A program made the position numbers and the translations under genes. Shown here in pieces: positions 11,407-22,291 of a DNA stretch of 64,000 nt (positions are counted from its first letter, which is position 1; every line of letters starts with the position of its first letter). The notes beneath the pieces were generated by a model, which was given only the letters and a program-made list of their open reading frames with translations, searched no databases and was not told the origin of the DNA. Origin of the DNA: Siphonodentalium dalli (taxonomy: Eukaryota > Mollusca > Scaphopoda > Gadilida > Siphonodentaliidae); NCBI GenBank assembly GCA_032622095.1, contig CP136061.1:253097582-253161581 (forward strand), given 5' to 3'.

Positions 11407-11962
11407 CAATAAGTGGTAATTTATTCGGTATTGATAAGAACAATACGAACTGAGCCAGACAATAGACAATTGTTTTACCCACGGCTTCATAATCATATTC
11501 TATAGACGAACCACTTGTTTTACCCACAAAATGATGATATTGCACCACAGCTTGGAGAAGCTACGCTTTGTGTTAGATGCTCGATGTTTAGTTTGTCGTC
11601 TGTAAGCAAGCTACATGCAGAGTTCAGTCCCCTACGCAGGACTTACCCGCTGCCCGCACCTACACGTATAGTAATGTGAAGAAATGGCACATTTATTTAT
11701 TTGAGATTTTTATAGATTACAATCTTCTGCATAATTCTGAGAAATTGAACTGTCCATATTTCTTTAAGAAATGTATGTAGATCAAGCCAGAATGAATTGT
11801 AACTGACAAAACACTTCGATAAAAAAAAATTTAATTAAGAAAATACACATGCCGGCAGCGTTCAGTGATATCGTAACGAGGGGACTGAACTCTGTTTTGC
11901 AGCTTGCTCTGAAAGTTCTATATAATATCCATGACACCTGCCAGTGTTTCACCGATTTAATT
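11407..11962. other. Downstream flank of MOCS2A-like gene; no recognised gene
   Basis: This is the expected position of a MOCS2B frame if the gene were bicistronic as in mammals. None of the minus-strand frames resembles MoaE/MOCS2B. GCAGAGTTCAGTCCCCT occurs near 11618 and, inverted, near 11885. Confidence 0.4.
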
Positions 11963-12229
11963 CTAGCCACCACTGAGAGGTGGAATAACAGCTAATGTGT
12001 CCCCTTCATTTAGAATGACTTCTTCAACATTAACATCAAGATATTCTTCATTCAAGGCCAGAAGCACATTCTTTGAAATAGCTGTGAGTCCAGGATACGT
12101 TTCTAACAGTACTTTCATTAAGTCTGTATACAGTGTTTTCTTTGGCAGACGGATCGTACCCTCACTTTCTCCAGTTATTTCACGACCCTTAGCAAAGAAC
12201 AAAACTGTTATCTGAACTGACGAATCCAT
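11963..12229 (-). CDS. MOCS2A: Molybdopterin synthase sulfur carrier subunit (MOCS2A/MoaD)
   Basis: An intact 88-aa frame from ATG to TAG, the same length as human MOCS2A. It belongs to the ubiquitin-like MoaD/ThiS family: it carries the thiocarboxylate on its C-terminal glycine and, with the MOCS2B (MoaE) subunit, converts cyclic pyranopterin monophosphate to molybdopterin in the cytosol. Seen directly: ITVLFFAKGREITG near the N-terminus (vertebrate: VEVLYFAKSAEITG), TYPGL near residue 44, GDTLAVIPPLSGG at the end, including the obligatory terminal Gly-Gly. There are no introns within the frame, whereas the mammalian frame is spread over exons. No MOCS2B frame overlaps its end. It may be an intronless locus or a retrocopy, but the frame is undamaged. 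Confidence 0.93.
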   Translation of the reverse strand: MDSSVQITVLFFAKGREITGESEGTIRLPKKTLYTDLMKVLLETYPGLTAISKNVLLALNEEYLDVNVEEVILNEGDTLAVIPPLSGG

Positions 12230-12491
12230 GAGAATTTAAAACATAAATTTATTTCAGGAAGTTTTGATCAGTCTGGTACCATGCACTGACCACACACAGC
12301 TGAGCGCGTCTGTCGTATCGACCCGAGTCACGTGTCGAGACCAGTTTTTATTTGACTTAGCTTTTTTCTCTGCGCATGTGCGCCAGTTCACGGGGTAGAA
12401 TATATGTACTATAGAGTTATGCCTCTTGGATCTGTCTGAGCAAATATCCCCATAAGAACCGTTGACACTAAGCTTGAACAAGGCGATCACC

Positions 12492-12533
12492 GGGGGGGGG
12501 GGGGGGGGGGGGGGGTGGGGGGGGGGGGGGGGG
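12492..12533. repeat. Poly-G tract, G24-T-G17
   Basis: Forty-one guanines with a single T lie on the plus strand, about 260 bp upstream of the MOCS2A-like start codon (so C-rich on the coding strand). Such a run can form G-quadruplexes and is prone to length change. Exact length may be affected by sequencing error. Confidence 0.9.
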
Positions 12534-12675
12534 TGTCGTTAAAACGAGTAAAATATAAATTGATATTTGCCAATTATAATACACAAGCCAATTATAATAC
12601 ACAATTCTAGGATAAACTGTTCCAAAACTTAGAAAACAGACGCTGAACACAAAAATCACGGAGCCCAATAAAGGG

Positions 12676-13742
12676 TAGGGGAGAGCGGGGCATGTTGGGA
12701 CGTTTTTGATTCAATCACACATACAGCGAAATGTGAGCCTTTTTTCAACTTTTATTATAAAGTATATCAAAGACTTTAAATATGGCATATCATTTTGTAT
12801 AATCTATTTCGCTTTTACATGAAAAAAGTCGAAAATAAATTCGTTCCAACATGCCCCGGGTTGTTTGAAACCAGGGGCAAATTGGAACATCGACTGGGGT
12901 AAGTCAGAACACTGATCGTATAAGGAACACATATTAAATCAATGTACGGTATATAATAGACGTAAAACCACTAATATATTCCAAGAACTATAATAAATTG
13001 CTATTATGAAACATAATAGCTGAGTCCGGTAAATAAAGTATGTTCGAGAAATCGTCATCATTGGAATACGCAACACATCAAATGAAAACGTCGTTTCACA
13101 TACATGAGGGACGTAGCAAAGCAAAATTTGGAAGGGGGTTTAGTGCTATCGATACAAACCTCCCCATTTGCCACATACATAATTATTCATCAACGAAAAT
13201 GTATTGAAATCATATTTATGACATGGTTGGAAGCAACTGAGATGCATTCATCCATAATTTCTTCTGAGTTTTTCCATAATGGTTAGTTATACTAGCCCAA
13301 TGCATAATTTTGATGGGTTTTTCCCGTAAGTCGCACTATAGGGACACAATGGGGTGTTCCGACGTGCCCCAAACGTGGAACGATGGTCTAATGGTACACA
13401 TCTGGGAAAGACACTACTTAATCGCTAATTTCTTTTATTTATGACTGAAATGAAATGAAACTGAATCAAGTGACATACTTTAACCCTTTACTTCTCAAAA
13501 TTTTATCTTGAACATTGATGAAACCTGAAATTCGAAAAAATTACTTGATACCCCCCAAAAACGATTTTTTTGGCATATCTCTTACACTATTCCGAGAATA
13601 GTAAGATTTTTTGTGTGTTATTTGTGCATACAAGAGTGTTTTCCACAAATAAGTAGCAATCGTAGATGCTGTTTTATTTTTTAACAAGAGAGGTGGGGTG
13701 TTTCAATATACCCCACGTTCCAACATGCCCCGGTCTCCCCTA
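12676..13742. mobile_element. TA-flanked non-autonomous element, TAGGGGAGAGCGGGGCATGT type
   Basis: The left end TAGGGGAGAGCGGGGCATGT matches the right end ACATGCCCCGGTCTCCCCTA in inverse, with TA at the borders, as in Tc1/mariner-class elements. Related motifs recur inside: AACATGCCCCGGG near 12850, CGACGTGCCCC near 13360, and ACCCCACGTTCCAAC near 13710. No transposase frame is visible. Confidence 0.7.
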
Positions 13743-14270
13743 TGCCTAGACCTATCTCTACAGCACAGGAGAAAATATATTGTACATTTCAAAGTCAATT
13801 GTTATTATTACTAAAAAAAACCCCACATTTTGTACATTAAATCTTCATGTATCGATAGATCTAATGTTAATCTCCCAAATCAATCAGAAATTTAAGAAAC
13901 CGGATGACACCGGAGAGCGTGGAATATTGCCGGAAACTATATTTGCTGGAATGAAAAAAACATTTCGCGCGCTTTTTTGTAAACCCGGAAATGGCAACAA
14001 AACGAAACATCACAAAAATAATTTAGATAAAATGTTGGTAACAAAACAATTAGTTTTATCAATTGACCACTGTTATATAATTTATAAACATCTAACTCAA
14101 TATAGCATGCCGGTGAGTTCTTAAAATCGTACCTTTGGACAGTAGTTCCTAACTTTTATTTTTATAAAACAGAAAATTTAGAACAACTTTCCATAATTCA
14201 CTGCTACCATGGGCGTAGCCAGCTAGGGTTCGATGGGTTCGGACGAACCCGCCCTTGAAAACAGAGGTGC

Positions 14271-14402
14271 CCTCGTTGCCTGACTTCCCGGGTTCGACCG
14301 GTCGTTGGCTTGGGCAACTTCGGTGGTTCGTTAAGTTAATGCATGATCCCCCGAAGTTGCCCGAGTGAACGAACAGTCGAACCCTTGAAGTCAGGCGACG
14401 CG
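14271..14402. repeat. Palindrome within hAT shell
   Basis: GCCTGACTTCCCGGGTTCGA at the left pairs with the segment ending near 14395; the inner arm GGGCAACTTCGG pairs with CCGAAGTTGCCC. The loop is TTAAGTTAATGCATGA. Confidence 0.75.
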
Positions 14403-14552
14403 GGCACAGTCAGCAAAAACATGATCGGCCTATACTAGATTATTTCACATTAAATTGAGGTCCGTATAATGTTTCAGTGAAATCCACATATACGCAGGTC
14501 GACAATTTGATTGTAATGTGAATCAAATCAATAGTCCCATGGCATGTCGGCA

Positions 14553-15541
14553 TACTCTCTCCTGCCAAATAAACGTGACGTCACGTTTATTTATTTAAAG
14601 AAAAATATGACAGCATCACGATTATTAGGCGCCATCACGATTATTTAAAGTTCTTGCAAAGTCGCGGAATTTTCAGTCAAAAAGTTAGAAAAAACGTGCA
14701 GCTCACTAAAAAAAATAGAAGTGCACTTGACAAGTTGACAGGAATGTGGGAGAATCTCATTCCTAACAGGATTTAGGCCTCTAGATCATGATGTCCGTGT
14801 ATAAACAGACGGATTATCGCAGTTAATTACAACTCATCAAAGCTTATAATCACACAGTGACAACTAATTATCGTTGGGACGGAACCGACTTCTACTATCA
14901 AAACGGGACTTAATGCTAAAATCACATCACCAGGCTTATATTATAAAATAATCAGTGAAACTAATCTGAGTGACAACTGATGAACTAATTTAACTTGACG
15001 TGGCCGACTTCTCCAAACAATACTGTTATCGTGACCCAATTATGCGCTATCATGAAGACACAGAAGCTGTGAGTCGTGTGCACACATGCGTGACTGGTTT
15101 TGGCTATAAATGGAAAGTTACGACACCGCAGTAGCTTCTGTGTGTACACAGGAACATGTATTTAAATCTATGCAATAAAGCAATACAATAACATGTCCGT
15201 GTATTCAAAGCACAGTTTAATTATGAATGCGATGACTTGGCAACAGTTCCACATTATTAACCACAACTTACGTTTTATGTCGGATTTAAGTTTTATGTCG
15301 GATTTTAAATAGCCGATGTGCGACATAAGAAAGATAACTCTATACTCTATACCATACAGAGTCTGTATAGATCATGTTAGATCGTGCCATGAATCTATAC
15401 TCTATACCATACAGAGTCTGTATAGATCATGTTAGATCGTGCCATCACTATTATTTGGCACCATCACTATTATTAATAACACCCGAAAATGTGCACCATC
15501 ACTATTATTTGGCCATCACTATTATTAGGCAGGGGAGAGTA
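14553..15541. mobile_element. Nested element with TACTCTCTCCTGCC termini
   Basis: TACTCTCTCCTGCC at the left is matched by GGCAGGGGAGAGTA at the right. The phrase CATCACTATTATTTGG or close variants (with GGCGCC/GGCACC) recurs at both ends, suggesting subterminal binding sites. No coding content seen. Confidence 0.6.
15340..15446. repeat. 55-bp tandem duplication
   Basis: Two virtually identical copies of a unit beginning TATACTCTATACCATACAGA; the second is followed by further CACTATTATTTGGCACC copies. Confidence 0.9.
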
Positions 15542-16150
15542 TGACGTTGCTAGTCTAAAGTGGACAGCATTGTGTTCAGTTTCATTTAAAGTGACGCTGT
15601 ATGAATGTGTGCATGTCAAACTTGTCAATCATTGCCAATTATGAACGAACAGACACAGTGTATGCAACACTACATGTACATGTATATATACGGTGGTCAC
15701 GTGGTATATCGAAGACGATGCTTGCATTGCGAGGAATTGAACATAGTTTCTTGACATGAAGTCCCCCCCCAATACAGGGTTGTAGTTGAAGTCCCCACTC
15801 CTATCAACTAATAAGGAGCACATTACTGTTGGTGGATGGGATGTTAATTAAAACATGTTGTGTCGGACTGTATATACCCAGTAACTTTTCGATAGATCCG
15901 ATATAGCGCCAGGGTGGGAACAGATGGTTCGATTACAGGCCAAACAGCGCTAGTCCGATCCACTCCCAGAGTTCAATGGTCAAAGGGTTCAGTGGTCCGA
16001 GGATTCAATAGTCCGATGGTTCAAGGATACGATACTCCGGTGTGCGACAGTCCGACGGTTCAGTACCCCGAGGGCCGAGTGTCCATTAGCGGGACGTGGC
16101 GATGGGGATTTGTCTCCCCAAATTTGATAAAAATTCCAGTTGGCTTGTTA

Positions 16151-16343
16151 TAGGTCGCGGGTTATAGATTACATTTATATAGAATAAGTCAAATACAGTT
16201 TATTCATGTATATATTATTGGAAAATAAATATGCAGGACATTCCAAGCTTTACATATCATGTTCTACAAGCGTATATATGTAACGATAATGGGCTATATG
16301 CAATGAGTGATTGACTGTCGTTCAATTCCATATATAATATAAA
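16151..16343 (+). repeat. 190-bp dispersed direct repeat, copy 1
   Basis: It begins GGTCGCGGGTTATAGATTAC and ends GTTCAATTCCATATATAATAT. A second copy in the same orientation lies at 18654-18834, both inside the hAT shell. Confidence 0.8.
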
Positions 16344-18653
16344 CATATTTACTCAAAATATGGGACAACCTGGGTCGTGTGGTCACGCTTCCCGAGAACA
16401 ACCGAGAACAAACGAGCATATGGATATGGGTACGTTCATACACTCGCAAATTTGCCAGGCATTCATTTGCAGGAATTTCGGTACAGAAAGCTGTACAATG
16501 TACCAGAAACAGAATGTATAAATGCTTATACAATGCATCTATTCCACAGCTAGTAAGAGAAGTAAAAACTATATAGTTCCACTAGTATCGAAATTTGCCA
16601 GTAAATATCATGCACTTATCTCGAAAGAATAAACCATACAGGTATTTTGAAACAATGTGTTAACAGCACCGTTACATGTGGAACTACCAAAATTTTACTC
16701 CACATGTCGTTAGCTTTGGTAAACATGCTATTTATACGTATGTTACCGTTAATATTCTGGCATATTCTGAGAAAATGCATGAAAACAATTCCATGCAAAC
16801 TTGCCAATGTAATGAACGAAACCTAATTGAGAAGCTCTTTATCGTCCACTGCTTTTGTGAAACGAAATCATGGACGATTTTTATCAGGTACGATCATTGT
16901 AATTTTGACTTGCCTGACAAACATCAAGAACATGTTAAAACTGCACCTTCATCTGCGTTGAGCTTTGTTCACTATATATTATTATAATGGCAGTATTATT
17001 ACACTGACATTTATTCGAAAATTTGCATTAATAGATTTCACATGCTTGGAGCACTCAGACTAATTAAAAGATGTCGAAGCATGTTCTTTAGAAATATACA
17101 CACTCAAACGCAAATTAATTCACTAGGTAAAACTATTATATTTATTTTTAACAGAAACTGGGCGGCATGATGTAATTCCATTAAAAACGTTTAATTCATG
17201 AGTCGTAGTCAAACGAGTAAGTGCAATTTGTCCAATTTCGTACATTTTATCACCGAGATTATCAGATTCGGTGTATAATATATTGGAATTAAACTTACGG
17301 GGAATTATATACCGATAGCAGTCTACAGCGCAAATAAAGGTTTTGAATTTTATCTCGAGTTTATGTTGTTGCTTGTGGACACATGCACTAATTAGGTGTT
17401 ATTATAAACGAGACACTGGTAAGTGCGTATATATATATAAGCCAAACTTTAAGATGCAATGTCAAATTTGACACCAAAAAAACATCCTCTGTTTGTTTTC
17501 CATACCACAACAAAAATTAAACCGGACACAAGATCCCATGGATGAGAGGTTTTGATAGCCATATGCCGACTTTCGAAAGATGAAGTTTTAAATCGTTTGG
17601 ATTTAATTGTCAGCCTGGCAAAAAAAATCAATGATCGCCTCTTATAAAGAGCGTAAATTTTCGCCGACCAAATGTGTTAGGTTATAAGAGCGTTCTCAGT
17701 TGGATTTTGTGTACCTATTTTCAGTGTAAAACTTATACCTTAAACGTATTTAAATTCGCGCAGTGCTATTTTTCACGCACTCATCGGTGTGCGAATTTAA
17801 AACTGAGCGAAAAATAGTACAACTCCTGAGTTTATAGCGAACCACAGGGGAAAGCAGATGTATTATGTTGATGAGTTACATACATTACGGAAGGCTGGAC
17901 TGAATATAGGCAACTAGACCTGTTTTATACGGATATATATTACATGCGGGTGACTAACATAAAAATCATTACTCATAATTATGCAAATCAACAAATTATT
18001 GTAACATCGACGGTGTTGAAATACTTGTAAGAAATATACATGTGCTAGGCCGAAGGCGCACGAAAGTACGCCCCCTGTTGTCAACGCTGCATGTAGTGAC
18101 ACCATGACCAAACAGACTGAATTATTTATGCCAACACAACCCTCAGCCAAGTGTTGCTTTTTCTGAAGCCAACTGACTGGTATGTGGTTTTACTTCTTTC
18201 GAGTTTATTCCAATGCTGTTTTTAACTATTTCAATTGAGTATCTCTGATAATAAATCCAAATCTTTCAGGAAAATGTTGTTGTCAGTTTTGAATTCGCGC
18301 AACTAGGTGCACGAATTCAAACTGCGCGAATTCAAAACCAAGCGAAATATAGTACCGCGAATTTAAATAGGAGTAAGGTAGATGTTTTTGTTTATCGAGA
18401 TGCTGTGCCGTGCGAATGGTGGTAGGGGTGATTGGCTGTTTGCAGGTTTTCTTTTCAGTTTTCGTATGGTACAATTCTCGAATAGAAATTGTATGGTATT
18501 AAGCAGATAGTATGAAGATAATTAAACATTGGTTTGAAAATAATTATTCGAATTTAGAGAGCGTATATTGTTTAAGAATGTGCCCACTATTTGCAGCTGC
18601 ACGTTACTCTGGATCATAAATGCGTAATTTCACAGAAAGTATATATAGAAGGT
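16344..18653. other. Interior of hAT shell, no recognisable gene
   Basis: Short frames (for example 16676-16987) have no domain I recognise. CGAATTTAAA and CACTCATCGGTGTGCGAATT at 17750-17800 and GAATTCGCGCAACTAGGTGC at 18290-18340 form small local inverted repeats. Confidence 0.4.
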
Positions 18654-18834
18654 CGGAGGTTATAGATTACATGTATATATAATAAGTCAAATACAGTTTG
18701 TTGATAGTATAGGAAAATAAATACGCAGAACATTCCAAGTTTTACATATCATGTTCTACATGCATATATAGATCTAACGATAATGGTGACAATTAGTGAT
18801 TGACTATCGTTCAATTCCATATATTATATGGCCC
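18654..18834 (+). repeat. 190-bp dispersed direct repeat, copy 2
   Basis: Diverged partner of 16151-16343: it shares TTATAGATTACAT, AAGTCAAATACAGTTT, TTTACATATCATGTTCTACA and GACTATCGTTCAATTCCATA in the same order. Confidence 0.8.
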
Positions 18835-20002
18835 ACTTAAGCCAATAACATAACAATTTTGAGTGTAGGCCTTCATAAAATAACTTCATAATATCGCAAA
18901 GGGATATAATATGGGGATGGTAGGGTTTTGTCATCGTTCCTTATTACCCGAGTCGATACTACACGCGGTCACGTTCCCATACATGGAGACAACATTAGTA
19001 CATAAAACTTGACCATGTATGAAGACAAACACAGCTATGTCATATGTTCTCACATAATCGGTATATCAAATCCAAAACAGTATTACCTCTCTAATATACG
19101 TGCATATATTACACAAATAATCGTCAAATATGCTCCAGATTCGCACTTGATAGGTTCAATTTAAAAAAAACATTCCGGGGGAGGCCCCTCGGACCCCCAA
19201 CTGCGAGAAAGTGACACCCCTCCTGCACCTTCACACGCGCCGCGGTCGGAGCTTTTCACCTCGGTCCTGTGCCCCACAAGTTAATATTCGAACCCGCCTT
19301 TTAAAAATGCTGGCTACGCCCATGACTGCTACGGTAATCACTAAATCAAGTCTGGGAAATGTGAGAATTATTCAGCTATAGATTATACCCTCCACACTGA
19401 GTCCACAAGATCCAGCCAGTAAGTTTTATGCATCATGACAAAATTGTTGAAAATGCGCATCAAAAACGGTTTTCCGATGATGTGTTCATTTTGAGAAAGT
19501 GCTACCGCTCCTTGGAAAAGCAATTATGCTGTGTAGCGGAATCGTGTACAATTTTAAATTTTGGATACCAATACATCAGGTCACAAAGTTATGCAGGCTT
19601 AAAAACCATTTCAACCTGCCTGGACAAACATATCTCAAATAAAAGCGGACCTCCTATTTACCGAGAACAACCGAGAACAACCGAGAACAACCGAGAACAA
19701 GTCCAAAATTAATAAATAAGTCATAATAATGTCCAAGTATAGTGTATATATCACTCTTAAGTAGATATTGTACCATATTTGACCATTTAAATGACATATA
19801 TGTGGTTATTTTACGTATACCTAGAACTTGAAACGTCGCCGCCATGTTCTCGGCTGGCGGTAACACGAAGGCATGAGTCGTGCCTAAGTGTTAATTAACG
19901 GGACCTGGGTCTGTTTGGTGATTATAATTAATTGAGTTGTGTACACTAATATGTGTTACTGTTTGTTAATCACTGCGATGTGTGAGTGCATAACATTGTA
20001 GG

Positions 20003-21347
20003 CAGTGTTCACGCTGTCGGTAGCCAAATTAGCCAATGGCTAATTTTTTTCGAATTTGGCTAATAAAAATTTCATTTGGCTAAACTTTTGGCTAAACTTG
20101 TTTTTACCCCAAATGGAGACTGAAAGCATGGAGTCAGAAAGCTAAATCATAAAAGCGCTTAATAGATCGACATTCAAGACGAAGTTAGGTGACGAAAGTA
20201 TTTCATTAATTTCGTACTTATGAAATATCGTTCCGTAACAGCAAAAGATAATCTCTAACATTTAGTGTACAGTAAACATATTTTTATTTCCAAATCTAAC
20301 ATAAATTTTGGCAAGTGGGTTTTCAATTCTGTGATGTGAACGATCTAGTCCGAAAATATCGAAAGTTGGAATATATTGCCGACTGTACAAAGGGAAACCC
20401 GATCGCGGACAGTACAAAGGGAAACCCGATCGACAACCCTATCAACCAAGCGATCACACAGTGATATGCAATCATCTTTTGTTTTCACAAGACGGACATT
20501 CAAAGACGCATGGACATTAAACCGACCGTGGTTGAATCATGACAATGTGAAGAAAGCAATATTTTGTAAAGTGTGCATTGACGCTGGTATACAAGCAATT
20601 TGTTCGTAACAGGCTGTTTTAATCTGGAGAAAAATTACGTCATTCTGCACGAAACAGCAAAAGGTTATTATTTTACATTTAATCCCCTAATCCCCCATTG
20701 TCTGTCTGGTCACTCACGGGACTCCCGCACAATGCATGTTTATGATGACATTGTATTTATGTCGGTCGAAGTTTATGAGCACCAAGTGTAAGACAATAGC
20801 TTAATCAGCCAAATGTGAATCACGACAGATATTTTGTGGCTATTTGTCGTCAATACCGATACGGACAAAATAATATGCATGCTTTTATGACAGATTGTAA
20901 CTTGATAATGGCGTTACAATATTAAGTTATTAGTTTCCAGATGTCACTTAGATATTTTCGCAAGGATAAATATTTAATGATTTAAAAAAAGATATTGATA
21001 TAAAACAAAAAAATAATGACATTAAGAAGGACAATCCCGGGGGGTTACCCCCCCCCCCCAATCACTCTTTCACATAAAAATTAATAAATTTTTAATAAAT
21101 GATATATATAAAAATACTTCTAGTTCATAAAAATTATTTAAATTATTGTGTATTTTACCTGTGTCTGTTAGATTTTACGTTTTAGTAATTAATTGTGAAC
21201 CGACCAGAAAACGATGATTTAATTTGGCCAAAGTTTTTTTTAATTTGGCCAAAAAACATTTGGCTAAAGTTTTTTTCATTTGGCTAATAAAATTTTCATT
21301 TGGCTAAACTTTTGGCTAAATTTTTTTTCGGTCCAGCGTGAACACTG
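20003..21347 (+). mobile_element. Non-autonomous hAT-like element with exact 8-bp target duplication
   Basis: Ends are CAGTGTTCACGCTG and CAGCGTGAACACTG. The octamer ATTGTAGG flanks it on both sides (19995-20002 and 21348-21355). Subterminal TTTGGCTAA motifs are repeated about four times at each end. A frame at 20376-20609 contains TFKDAWTLNRPWLNHDN followed by FCKVCIDAG, similar to the N-terminal zinc-finger region (TTF-type) of hAT-derived proteins; the rest of a transposase is absent. Confidence 0.8.
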
Positions 21348-21418
21348 ATTGTAGGTGAGAAATATATTAAAGAAATAATTACAACTGATGCAAAAAAATA
21401 CCTTCTGTAATCTGTCAC

Positions 21419-22291
21419 TTGGAAGAACAAATCCTACTTCTCAAATCAGCAATTGAAACTGGATCTATAATTGGTATCGACGGAACATTTAATCTTGCAT
21501 CTTGCTATGTAACAACTATTATTTTTAAAAACCCTAATATTATAAGGAAATCAACTTCAGATCCACCAATACCTTTAGGACCTTTATTGTGGCATTGGGA
21601 TGGTAGGTTTTAATCTTACCATCGGTTTTTATCTTATTTATCAAGTAAATTAGCAGGCATTTCACAAGATAAAGTAACATTTGGAACTGGTGATGAATAC
21701 ATAACTTGTGAATGCCATAACATCTTGTTTTCCAAACAGCACGCATACACTATGCACACGCCAATTGACAATTGACAATGGCAGACATACGATGAGACAG
21801 AAGCTGACATACTTACGCAAAACAGACGATATTTGACAAATTCATTCATGCCGAGATTACGAACTAAAATATTTGACGCTCGAAAGCAAAATAAAAACAT
21901 TCCTAAATTTTGGACTAATAACAATTGTGAATCAATGAATAATATTATTAAATTATCAACCGATTGGAAAATATTAAAACTCCCAGACTTAACAGACAGA
22001 CTTTATGAAAGTGTAAATGATCAACTCAGGGATATTAGAAGTGCGCTGCACTCAACTGGTGACTTTCAGTTAGCGGAAAAATTCAAAGTAAGACATCAAA
22101 TTTGGATAAACTTGCCACCTGAACGAAGAGATATACGTCTAAAACAAATTCTACAATTCGTATCAGCTCCTTCGACTGTTTTGCTATCAACAGACGAAAA
22201 AAAAAAGTCCCAAAGGGCAATGTCACACACTCCCCTTAGATGGGGTAAATGTGCCTGCCGAGTCTCAAATGGTGGAGCTCGAGTGCTGTAA
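21419..22291 (+). pseudogene. MULE transposase remnant
   Basis: Three collinear pieces in shifting frames. At 21419-21613: TGSIIGIDGTFNLASCYVTT, the DGTF-type catalytic neighbourhood of MULE transposases, then IPLGPLLWHWDG. At about 21623-21735: RFLSYLSSKLAGISQDKVTF then GTGDE. At 21833-22291: KNIPKFWTNNNCESMNNIIK, the C-terminal signature with NCESMN, and a tail. Frameshifts between the pieces, and the hAT insertion upstream, mean no functional protein. Recognition is by motif. Confidence 0.7.

Larger units (their letters stand above)
14208..19324. mobile_element. 5.1-kb hAT-like element shell with exact 8-bp target duplication
   Basis: Terminal inverted repeats are CATGGGCGTAGCCAGC (left) and GCTGGCTACGCCCATG (right). 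The host octamer ACTGCTAC occurs directly before (14200-14207) and directly after (19325-19332), the 8-bp duplication typical of hAT insertion. FGAACCCGCC-like subterminal DNA also pairs (GAACCCGCCCTTGAAAA versus its complement near 19290). None of the frames inside is a recognisable transposase, so it is non-autonomous or gutted; it contains nested repeats. Confidence 0.8.

Noticed and set aside
10876-11500. Overlapping frames with GGG/PPP-rich peptides
   Set aside because: They result from G/C runs within a hAT-like element, read on both strands.
11782-11973. Frame overlapping the end of MOCS2A, considered as MOCS2B
   Set aside because: It begins with GTG, shows no MoaE/MOCS2B motif and is only 63 codons.
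16151-18834. 190-bp direct repeats as LTRs of a retrotransposon
   Set aside because: No TG...CA ends, no primer-binding site or polypurine tract, and no gag-pol frames in the 2.3 kb between them.
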